From NCBI GenBank assembly GCA_023512835.1, contig CM042092.1, positions 46,714,400 to 46,778,399 on the forward strand: a stretch of 64,000 nucleotides of DNA, written 5' to 3'. Numbering within the stretch: the stretch's first letter is position 1; each line of letters begins with the position of its first letter. A program made the position numbers and the translations under genes. Positions 32,250-42,380 of this stretch are shown here, piece after piece. The notes under the pieces were generated by a model. That model was not told the origin of the DNA, did no database searches, and saw only the letters and a list, made by a program, of their open reading frames with translations. The stretch is from Taxillus chinensis (lineage: Eukaryota > Streptophyta > Magnoliopsida > Santalales > Loranthaceae).

Positions 32250-33842
32250 TGTAAGGACCCGTACCTTGAGTTAGTCAGTTTGCCTCCCGAGTAGAGTTTT
32301 TCTAGATTTTGACCTAGTAAATGGACTCAAATGAATTCACGTTCAAAAGGAAAGATGCTTAGAATGATGTCCTCTATCTACCACGAAGTTTCCAGGCCAA
32401 ATGGACATGTATATGAGGTGCACGTGATATGGGTCCAATTCACGTGCAAGTGTAATTGTCTTCTAAATGATGCAAGGAAGCTAGGGGTGAAGTTTGAGAG
32501 CATTTGGAGTCCATATGGAGTTGCACGTGAATTGGGAATTCACGTGCAAATTGGCGTGCAGGCATATTTTTGCATGGTTCCCTTGGTTTTGACATTCTAA
32601 GGAACTTTCTCCAAAGGACCATGTTGAAATTCGAGTGTTTTGGCCTATATGGGTGCGGAAAGGTGGTGACTTGTGTGATCAAAACTACGTCGTTTTGATC
32701 CTGGGATTCATTTAATCAAAACTACGTCGTTTTGATGTTGTGTTGTCTATATAAGGAGGAGAAGCCCCCTCGTTTTAGGTTTAGGGTTTGTTCTTCACCA
32801 CTGGCCGCAGAGAGAGAGAGAGAGGGAAGGAGAGCTCCTGGTTGCTCGCCGGGCGTCTTGCGTGGGTGGTCGGTGCTTCGTGGGTGGACGGCGTTCGGCT
32901 TGGGATCGGACCGTTCTTTGTGTTGTTGCATTTTCCTTGAGGTAGGGATTCGTTTCTTCCTAAATCCTCCTCTGTCCTAGGGTCCTAGGGCGGAATATTA
33001 TATTATTTATATGTAAATTCATATAGGTGTGACCTCCTATATGAATGTTGGCCTTCAATGGCGATTTTGGTGTTTCGGTGTTTGTGTGATGCATGAAAAG
33101 TATTTGATAAAATGCCCGTACGACATGCCTGCTACATGTTTGATGAAATGCCCGTGTGAACTTAGCTGTGTGTATATGCCCATTAAGTGTTTGGTTGTAT
33201 GCTTGTGTGACCATGTGTGTTGTGTGCTTGACTGGGGTACTTGGCCTGAAGAGGCGGTTAAATTACTTGGCCTGAAGAGGCGGTTAAATCACTTGGCCTG
33301 AAGAGGCGGTTAAATCACTTGGCCTGAAGAGGCGGTTAAATCACTTGTGGTTAAAGTGTTAGCCTTGTGTGGCGGTGAAGGATTGTAAATTGTTGATGTG
33401 GTTGTTATTATGTTTGTTTAAATTGTTGTAACACAACACCGCACTTGTACACATGGCATGTAGATGCTAGGAACATGGGATGGGTTGGGGAGACATGATC
33501 CCTACCGAGCTGTGGTTGCTCACCCCTCCTACCGTGTTTGTTTGTTTTCCAGGAACTTACAGGCGTTAGGTGGATACACCAAGGTGGAGGACCTTATTTA
33601 CTTTACTTGTTTATGTTGTTTTCTTTTATGGGAACCGATGTAACCCCGGTGGGGATGGGATTGGAAATAATTCCGTTGAAATAAACTGGTTTGGATTATT
33701 TTTATGAACATTACTTTCTTGAATGTGTTGTGGATGTTTGAAATGTAAAATTCCTGGTTTGTATCCTAACCCCTCTGCCCTCCGTGTGGGTAAAAGGGGA
33801 GTCACGTGCCGGTTTCCTCGGGTTGGAAATCCGGGCGTGACA
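32250..33842 (+). repeat. 3' LTR of C1
   Basis: Same content and order as the 5' LTR: palindromes at 32,679-32,702 and about 32,714-32,737, TATA at 32,747, donor at 32,942, tandem array, acceptor at 33,552, end GGGCGTGACA at 33,842. Confidence 0.96.
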
Positions 33843-34460
33843 TTGCAAACTCTTCACAAAGCTTCGGATTTGATGATCTGAAAATGATATCATCCACATA
33901 TATCTGTACGATCAGAGTGTGTCCTTTCTCTTTTTGTAGGAATAAAGTGGTGTCTATCTTCCCTTTTTGGAAGTTGTGAGCAAGTAGGAATTTTGACAGT
34001 GTGTCGTACCAGGCTCTTGGAGCTTGCTTCAATCCGTACAAGGCTTTCTGTAGCTTGTAGACTAGATGTCCAGCCTTGGGTTCAATGAAATCGGGAGGTT
34101 GATCAACATACACCTCCTCTTGAAGATCTCCATTCAGAAATGCGCTTTTGATATCCATTTGATAAACTATGAAGCATACTCTAGAAACATTCTGATTGCC
34201 TCAAGTCTTGCTACCGGAGTAAAAGTCTCGTCATAGTTTATTCCTTCTTCTTGACGATAACCTTTGGCTACCGGTCTGGCTTTGTTCCGGATTACTATTC
34301 CATCCGTATCAAGCTTGTTCCGGAATACCCATTTAACTCCAATGACTTGTTGAGACTTAGGCCTTGGTACTAGTGTCCACACGTCATTTCTCTTAAATTG
34401 ATTCAGCTCTTCTTGCATGGCTTCTATCCAATTCGAATCCTGAAGAGCTTCATCTACCAC
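33843..34460 (-). pseudogene. Copia RT, N-terminal and catalytic part (minus element)
   Basis: It reads [60 protein letters not shown], then after a frameshift MDIKSAFLNGDLQEEVYVDQ, ALYGLKQAPRAWYDTLSKFL and the catalytic YVDDIIF (near 33,885-33,905). This is SIRE/Maximus-type Ty1/copia RT. It is interrupted at 33,842/33,843 by gypsy C1, with the frame resuming at 25,107. Confidence 0.92.
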
Positions 34461-36350
34461 CTTTGGTTCTATTTGAGATAGAAAACATAAGTAAAGACAA
34501 ATTTTGGAGGTGGTCTGCTCTTGTTCTTACACCAACAGTAGGATCACCAATCACTTGTTCGAAGGGTGGTTTCTAATCCACCTGTAATTTTGTGCATGTG
34601 ATGGTTGATCTTGAATAATTTGAAGCTCTACCAGATTAGGTGGTTCAGGTACATCCGCTGGTTGAGCTTCTTCCAGACCAGATGTTTCCGTATTAACAGG
34701 TCTTGGAGAACTTAGAGATTCTCCTGTACTGTTCATTTCCGTATTAACTGGTCCAGAAGGACTTGAAGGGACTCCAGGATTTTGGATATCCGTAAGAATA
34801 TGTCTGAAGTTTAATGGTAGTCCAGAGTCCGAATCGTCCGTAGCATCATCCGTATCATTTCTTCGTGCTTCACTGGTGCCTCGTGGTTGGTCAGTATGTG
34901 TAACAGGAACATTCAAAAAACTTTAAATAGTTGATGTTGTCGTCCCGATCCTGCACATTAGAACTCGAAGAACCAACTTTTGACCAATCCAGGTTAGCTT
35001 CATCAAAAGTCACATGGATAGATTCTTCAACTCGAAAAGTTTTCTATTGAAGACTCGATAAGCCTTGCTATATAATGAGTACCCGACAAAAAATCCCATC
35101 ATCAGATTTTGGTTCAAATTTATTCCGGGGTTCTTTGACGTTGTTCAATATATAGCAAGTACACCCAAAAGCTCGAGATGTGAAATTGAGGGCTTTCGTC
35201 CTCTCCACATCTCATAGGGTGTTTTCATGGTAAATTTATTTATTAGAGTTCGTTTCAACATAGCAAGCGGTGGACATAGCTTCAGCCCATAGACTAAGAG
35301 GAAGCTTTGCCCCTCGCTAACATAGATCTGCCAGCCTCGACTAAAGTGCGATTCTTGTGCTCGGCTACCCCATTTTGTTGTGGAGTTGGGCGCAAGAGAA
35401 TTCATGCCGAGTGCCCTGTTCGTAACAATATGACCTCATATCTGAAAAATCAAATTTTGTACCATGATCACTCTGATGCATTTAATGCTCGGTCCTTGTG
35501 AGTTGCTTATCCAGTTGAAAAATCTACAAGATGCTCAAAAGTTTGATCCTTAGATTTCAGGAACATCACCCATGTGTACCTGGTGAAATCATCGATAACC
35601 ACAAGGGTATATCTCGCACCGGCTAGTGAAGGAACAGAAATGGGACCGCAGAGGTCCATATGAAGAAGTTGTAGGGGAGCAAGTTATTGAATTAATCGAT
35701 TTGCTCTTAAAACTATGTTTGGTCTGTTTGCCAAGTTGACATTCTCGACGAGAGAGTGTCTCTGGAGTAGTTATGTTTAGGGCGGACCAATAATCAAATG
35801 AGCACACCGCTTGTGCCATAGCCAACTTTCTTCATCCGATCTTTGTAGTGAGGAAGCATACAAGGTCAGAGGAATTATTTCTTAAGACCACTAAGTATAT
35901 GTCCCCATCTCTTGATCCGGATAGCTTAATATCTCCTGGATAAGTTTTCCATAATTGTCAGGTATTGGACATAAAAGAAACAAGAAATCCTTTGTCACAT
36001 AAATTACCGACACTCAAGATTATGCTTCAAACCTTCGACTAGTACAACTCTAGTGATTGATACACGGCCGTTGGTTAAAGTGCCATACCCGACAGTCTTA
36101 CCTTTGTTGTTGTCACCATATGATACGGATAGGCCTCGTTTGTCATTAACTTCAACAAGCAGAGTCTGATCACCCATCATATGTCCGGAGCATCCGTTAT
36201 CGAGTATCCACTTGCTTTGATTGATCTTTGACTTCAAGTGGGATGACAGTGAGTTCCATAGATACTCCTGCAAGACAACAGTTTACACTTTTGGTGCCCA
36301 AACTTATTTCGGGCGGTTAGAAGAAACAACATTAGTGTCAACAGTTCCGG
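34461..36350 (-). pseudogene. Copia protease, GAG-pre-integrase and integrase (minus element)
   Basis: Protease motif WILDNGCSGHMMGDQ (near 36,165-36,210) has Asn where Ser or Thr is normal. Then come SWLWHKRCAHL-type HHCC remnants, the integrase core HMDLCGPISVPSLAGARYTL and VIDDFTRYTWVMFL, and TPYEMWRGRKPSISHLELLG. An acidic, Pro/Ser-rich linker toward RT follows (34,551-34,916). At least ten stops or frameshifts are visible. Copia order (integrase before RT) is confirmed by the RT at 33,843-34,460. Confidence 0.85.
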
Positions 36351-37021
36351 ATTTCATAATGTTAGGAACTTTTGCTTTCCAGGTTGACATTACTTTGTGA
36401 GCGTGAGTTGCTTCTTTTATTTGGGTTTTCTTGAGATTTTGATTTTGATTTCCTCGAAGAACCCTTTTTGATGAACTGATCTTTATTAATACGAACTTGA
36501 TTACAAAGCCAGTTATCAGATAAACTCCAACATTCATAGTGATAATGACCTATTTCTCTACAGATGGAACAGACACTATGGTGCGGAGTACAAACAGGGG
36601 ATACAAGTCTCTTAGGTTTTACAGACATTCTACTGCTCCCTATGGCCTAGTCCATTGCGTTTTGGTGACGCGCTCTTGGCCCTAGATGAGTCGGCCATAG
36701 CCTTTTCTTTCTTTTTGAGTATTACGAGTTTTGGCTTGAACTACCAGGCCTTCCCTTCATCGTTAGATACGGGTGCTACTGCTTCGGGAATAGCAGTAAT
36801 AGCCTTAGCTCCATAATCATAAACTATGGTGCCACCTGAAATGAAACCATCCAACGGTTTAGATGTACTAACAGGATAAAGGTTGGTTAATTTCGGAATG
36901 AAATCCGAAGGACACTCAATAGCTTGTGTGGAGGTTGATGGTTTGGAGCCTAGGCCAGGTTTGACTCAGATGTTATCCGGATCAGTCCTAAATGTAGAGG
37001 CTATTTGCCTGGATTTTAGCC
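36351..37021 (-). pseudogene. Copia Gag C-terminal part (minus element)
   Basis: Continuation of gag from 56,431 after removal of element D. It contains a second zinc knuckle, CSICREIGHYHYEC (C-x2-C-x4-H-x4-C, about 36,530-36,580), after SGGTIVYDYGAKAITAIP and a Lys-rich stretch. Broken by stops. It ends at the TSD TAGCC (37,017-37,021). Confidence 0.75.
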
Positions 37022-37140
37022 TGTCACGCCCGAATTCCGGGGAACCGGAACCGGGTACATGACTTCCCCTTGCCCGCACCCGATAGGTCAAAGGGAAGTC
37101 ATGTACCCGGTTCCGGGTTCCTGGAATTCGGGGCGTGACA
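37022..37140. repeat. Palindromic U5 hairpin replacing the 5' LTR of D
   Basis: Left arm 37,022-37,089 is an inverted copy of the last 68 bp of the D LTR (TGTCACGCCCGAATTCCGGG at its start). Right arm 37,090-37,140 is the last 51 bp in normal orientation, ending GGGGCGTGACA next to the primer-binding site. The arms meet at the CCCCTT...AAGGGG stem that is also present in the intact 3' LTR (about 56,363-56,392), with the loop sequence in antisense. Confidence 0.93.
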
Positions 37141-37142
37141 AG

Positions 37143-37155
37143 TTGGTATCAGAGC
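37143..37155 (+). promoter_or_regulatory. Primer-binding site of D
   Basis: TTGGTATCAGAGC: full match to the complement of the plant initiator-Met-tRNA 3' end. Confidence 0.95.
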
Positions 37156-37601
37156 ATAGTCTAGTGGACCTAGGTTAGTGAGGGGTGGTTAATTGATTCC
37201 AGATGACTTGGAAAACTGTAGGGAGGGCGCCTGATCAACGCAGTCCTTACATGTGTTCTAGGTTATTTTGGTGTCAGTTAGATCATCCTAGGAGCATACA
37301 TGGGGATGGGGTGCATTGCTAGTGGTATGATTGTGTGCATATAGGGCACCAGATTGTCTTTGTGTGTGATGTGCTTGTATGTGGTGCCAGGGATGGCCAG
37401 TGGCCGTGCGAGCCAGGATTTGATTGTGGTGTACCCTGAAGGGTGACACGATGCTATATGCATGGTTGTGGACCTACGGGTCGTGTGGTGTACCCTGATG
37501 GGGGACACGATGCTATATGCATGGTATGGACCTACGGGTCGTGTGGTGAGAACCTACAAGTCGGTTGTGCCTTTGATGGCTGTTTGTGCTAGCAGTGCTA
37601 G
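37156..37601 (+). other. Leader of D before LTR G
   Basis: Non-coding. It holds two copies of a GTGTACCCTGA-type stretch (about 37,430-37,550), a diverged 60-bp duplication with ACGATGCTATATGCATGGT. Confidence 0.6.
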
Positions 37602-40600
37602 TGTAACGCCCCCAAATTTGAACCTCCAAACCGGGTGCGTTAGCGGAAATTAAATATACAAATTTTATATCAATTTCAAACTATTACTTATTTAATCAAA
37701 CAAACCATTCATTATTACAAATTTCAATCCAAGATCTTTAAGGTTTAGGGGTTTAGAGACTAAGTATCCATAACCCATTATTACATAACAAAGCACACGA
37801 GCAAACAACTTAATAAATCTTTAAAATTTCACACAACTTTATTTCCAAGCACTTCTCGACTCTTTATCCTAGTTTCTCCATCCCTTAATTACCTGGGGTT
37901 GGAAAAGAAATCATAAAAAAAAAGGGTGAGCTCAAATAGCCCAGTAAGGGTAAACATAAGTGGGTAAGGAAAATCATGAAGATATCGAACATAGGAAATA
38001 CCATATAATATTTGCACATCATACATGATCAACATTTCACAAGGAAATCATAACATGGAAGATTATGTTTAGACATCATATCATAACATCATGATCTAGG
38101 TTAACTACCCAGATACCGTATCATAATATAACACATTATCGCTAGATTGACACTCTCCAGTTGATGTTCTTTACCCAATGCATTGGAGGTCTTTCTGGAA
38201 CCACCCATCATAAACTTACTTTGTCCAAACATAAGAGGTTATAACAACTTTAACATACATAACACGAGGCATCACATAGAATTTCAATAAAACATTCAAA
38301 GTTAACAAGGATAACCACGAATATCAAAATGGTTATCTACCCCAATCAATAGCATAGATTACCAAGAGAGAGATTAAAAAGAAACTAATGTTTTCAACAA
38401 TAAATTGAAAATAGAAGAATAAGAAACATAAAACTCTTACAATAATAATTCCAAATAAAACAAGTTAAAGAGGAAGAGAAAAGAGAGAAAAGGAAAAGAA
38501 AAACCCTTACAATAATAATGAAATATAGACTATAATGAAAAAGAAAAAGGGGATGAGAAAAACCCTTACGAAATATAGACTAAGAAAAGCCCTTATAATC
38601 GCTTGTCGTTCTCCGCGTTCTAAACCTTAAAAATATCAAAACACTAAATTAGCATTAATGCTTGAAAAGTTCAATATCACACATATCTCCTTATATATAT
38701 ATATATATATATCATACTTTAACTTATATCTTTTAATAGGCATACCGTGCTTGTGGGGTTGAATATTAATTTGGGTTCCCACTTCTATTGCTTTGTTCCA
38801 TATCCTATTTCGATCCCATGCATCATAAGCCTTGAGTTGTGCACTAACTAGGTTATATGCCTTGAGAGTTTTTGAATAAGATTTACTTCTTGTATTGGGT
38901 GAACGGAAAAGACGTTCGATAAGCTTATTTTTCCTACGTGTCTTCCACCTTAACCATGAGGGGATATTAGACACGGGTCTAAAGGGACGATCAGGAGGAG
39001 ATAAGGATGGGGATAGCTGTGAGGTCAAGCATTAACAATTGGGGTTGCAGAAGAAGAAGGGCGATTGTCGGGGGAATTCATTTTGGAAGTCGTTCCTTAC
39101 GATCTTCCGCTATCTAGAACCTTAAAAATAAAAATAAAAAACATAAGTTAATATTCTCATCTTTTCACTTGAATTATAGAATGACAATATATGCTATGAT
39201 AAAATACTATAATTTAAAATCATTACACATGTATATATAAATATATATAAGGTGGCAAGGCCAACCATGTATGTATATATACGAGGTGGTACAACCAATC
39301 ATATAACTAACATATGTAAGGTGGTAAAACCAACCATGAATATAGTATATATGAGGTGGTAAAACTAACCATATAGATCTACATAATAAATAAGAACTTC
39401 GAAAATTTCAAAATCTTAAGTATTACCTTTCGTAGAACTTCGATGCTTGGTAAGTACCAAAAGCAAAAGAGGATTTGAATAGAGTATTTGGGGTGTTAAG
39501 AGGGCTTAAGGGAGTGTTTTGAGAGGGAATTTCGTGGTGTGGCTTGAGGGATTTGTGCATTAAGAGGAGAGGCAAGACACTCCTTATATAGGCAAGGATG
39601 GTAGGTGTAATAGTGTGAAAAATAGTGTACAAATTTGACTTTGGCATTAAATTAAATTATTTAAAATATATATAATACTTTATTTTCTTCATATTATCTC
39701 TTATTAAAAATGTGGTTATCTCCTCCTTCCATTAAAAAAATGTTTTAAGACTTTTAAACCTAGAAGGTTCCTTTGGCATCAAAAGTCCACATTGGTGTAC
39801 TCCCTACTAATTCAATTATAATGTTTTTAATTTTGTAGTTTTTGAAAAATGGCCAATTGTATTGCATTACTAACTCAAATATCTATAAATGGGTATCAAT
39901 GTTATAATTTTTAAATATGTATAACAAAAGTTATTGAATTTTAAAGTCATACTAAAATGTTTACCCGTTCATACTGAACCTATGTGTAGTATTTTAAATT
40001 CTGGAATTGATTGGCTTCATATTAAATTCTGAAATTTCTACAAGTTTTATCTAAGTAATAAATGAACAAATGGGCTTTGGTTTCATGTGAATTGGATCTG
40101 TATAATTCAAGTTATGGATTTTTGAATGGGACCTCCAGAATCTGCCTCATTCAAATTTTTGGGCCTTACCTATGTTTTATACTTTTGGTAAAGTTAAGGC
40201 TTGTAATACTTACTTACCCATAGTAATTTGGCTTAAGAAACTAAATGACATAATATATAGCATCTAAACTTTTTATGACATATAAGAAATTATTTTATTT
40301 TTTTATAACGTATTTAATATTTACACGGATAAAATAATATAATTGCATAATCAATAAACAATAAAGTAAGATAACATTATAGCATAAAATATTATAATAC
40401 TAAACATAAACATTAATATCATATTCTATGGCCTTCGTAAAATTTCTTGAATTATATTAGCGTATGTGCGTAGGACGTGTTGTGCTTCGGCAGCAGAGAG
40501 CCGTACAACCCTTCGGCTAACATTGTCGTGGTTGTCGCACGAATAACCTCAAACTTCTCCCCGTGTCTCGTCGCATTATATTGCAGCCATTGGACACGAG

Positions 40601-40997
40601 CATTTAGCTCATCTATAGAAAAGCATAGCTTTGTAACTTCAAGTCGTATTGCTCGCCGATCTTCATCGCGTACACTATTCTCGGATGGCAGCTTTGAGAA
40701 CTTGATGCCATAACTCTTATTATTATTCTTCTTACTTCTATACTCTCTTATAAATAAAATCTCATGCTCATACCTATTTATGGAAGTCCAAACGGATACT
40801 ATTCATAACGGATGGATACTATTCATAACGGCTACTTACCACATGCTATTTGAATGACTATATTGGGTGCTTATTTTTATCGTGATAATATCTAAAATAT
40901 TCTTTCTAACTATTGTTAGCAATAACATTATTATTATTTTATTATTATTACTCTTTAACTAAGAACTTAAATAGCTAAAAATTTTGCGGGTCTTACA
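37602..40997 (-). mobile_element. Solo LTR G (gypsy-type, minus orientation)
   Basis: Plus-strand ends TGTAACGCCCCCAAATTTG and GCGGGTCTTACA. No internal coding region. Flanks are GCTAG (left) and GCCTAG (right), an imperfect TSD. A TATA box on the minus strand (39,583-39,592, CCTATATAAGG), donor ACGAAAG|GTAATAC (39,426) and acceptor CCAACCCCAG ending at 37,893 with branch-like GCTCACCC (37,924-37,931) repeat the layout of the other LTRs. AT-rich, 3.4 kb. Confidence 0.82.
39583..39592 (-). promoter_or_regulatory. TATA box of LTR G
   Basis: Minus-strand CTATATAAGG, about 160 nt before the possible donor at 39,426. Confidence 0.65.
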
Positions 40998-41040
40998 GCC
41001 TAGTATTGATCGTTTGTTGTTTGTTGTTGTGGCCAGTGCG

Positions 41041-42380
41041 ATGGCACCACCGAGGAGAGCTGTCCGAGGCCAGGGCCTGGCAGAGGAGCCCACGATAGAG
41101 TCGGGGCACCAGGGGCAGCAGAGCCCACAGCAGAGATCGTCAGCTCCCGTTATGGGACCTGATTTGGCTCAGGTGTTGATTCAGTTATAGGAGACCATGC
41201 AGGGTATGCAAGGCCTCGATGAGGGATATGGCTAGAGAGGTGGATGAGTCAAGAGGCAAAGCAGCAGCCACAACGACCATCACGGCCTCAAGCAGGAGGC
41301 AAGAGTGGTACAGGATGTGCACCAGCCAGGAGGCCGTGATAGAGCCAAGACGACGAGGGAGTGGACTGGCCGCACGCTTTTTAAAACACGCACCCAGGAC
41401 TTTTGAGGATGGTTCGCGGCCAGAGGTAGCCGAGGACTGGATTAGATGGACAGAGGACATCTTTGAGATGATTGGGGTGCCAGATGAGGAGCGGGTGCGA
41501 GTGGCGACGCACTATCTGTTGGGTATGCCACGCAGGTGGTAGGAATCCACGAGAGCTGTCCATTGTAGTTAGATGAGTTGGACAGAGTTTGTTGAGCGCT
41601 TCTTTGGAGAGTATTTTCCCAACTCGATACAGTATACCCGGCGGAGAGAGTATTATGAGCTTCAGCAGGGTGGCCAAACGGTGGGTGAGTATGTGCAAGC
41701 CTTCACAGATTTAGGGCGGTATGCTCTGGAGGCTTGGGCAAAGGAAGGCCGGAAGACGCAGGACTTCATTCAGGGCTTGAGGCCATCTCTGAAAAGACAC
41801 TGGAACCGATGCGGTTGACCGGCTACCGGGAGGCGGTCGACAAGGCGCTCATTATTGAGCGAGGTCGGGATCGGGCGAGAGCCCCAGAGGCCGGGCGGTT
41901 CGGTAGGTTTGGGCAAGAAGAGACAGAGTGGGGAGAGCAGTGCTCCTCGGCTCGAGAGGAGGCGGTGCAGAGGGTTTCTAGCCAGGCGGTGGGACCCCAT
42001 GAGAGTTCATCCAGCAGGAGGCCAGGGGCCTGTTGGAATTGTGGTTTGACCGGGCATGTCTCGAGAGACTGCCCAAGGAAAAAGATGACTTGTTTCCGAT
42101 GCGGGAAAGTGGGGCATGGAGCTAGGGAATGTGTTACCCTTAGCTCAACCAGCAGTGTAGGCCCTCGTCTCGAGAGATCGGGGACAGAGGAGTGGGGCTC
42201 CGTCTCGGAGGTCGGTGCCGCCGGCACAGAGCACGCAAATGCAACCTGCGGTGCGGCGGCCTCGCCGGGAGGCGCAGGGTCATGTTGATCGGCGGGGCAA
42301 GGCCCCAATGGGCCAGGCTAGTGGCAAGTGGGCCACGAGGGAGGACTTTTGCCCTTACCAGCAGAGAGGCAGAGGTTCCA
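41041..42380 (+). pseudogene. D Gag with two zinc knuckles
   Basis: The ATG at 41,041 (MAPPRRAVRGQGLAEEPTIE) is followed by a stop near 41,190. Other frames then carry TFEDGSRPEVAEDWIRWTED, ATHYLLGMPRRW, WTEFVERFFGEYFPNSIQYT and GQTVGEYVQAFTDLGRYALE, the chromoviral capsid. Two CCHC knuckles are intact: CWNCGLTGHVSRDC and CFRCGKVGHGAREC (about 42,030-42,132). C-terminal Gly/Arg-rich tail. Several stops and frameshifts. Confidence 0.87.

Larger units (their letters stand above)
25108..33842 (+). mobile_element. Complete Tekay-type gypsy element C1, TSD TTGCA
   Basis: 5' LTR 25,108-26,698, primer-binding site, gag, pol with chromodomain, polypurine tract, 3' LTR 32,250-33,842. It is flanked by TTGCA at 25,103-25,107 and 33,843-33,847. 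Removing it and one TSD copy restores the copia RT reading frame. The LTRs are 1,591 and 1,593 bp and read nearly the same, so the insertion is recent compared with its host element, yet the ORFs carry many single-base frameshifts. Confidence 0.97.

Noticed and set aside
37462..37653. Small ORF with repeated CTLMGDTMLYAWYGP-like peptide
   Set aside because: Comes from a 60-bp duplication in the D leader and runs into LTR G; no domain.
39240..39370. GAGGTGGTAAAACCAACCAT-like repeats as a functional array
   Set aside because: Four diverged short copies in AT-rich LTR G; nothing suggests more than a local tandem duplication.
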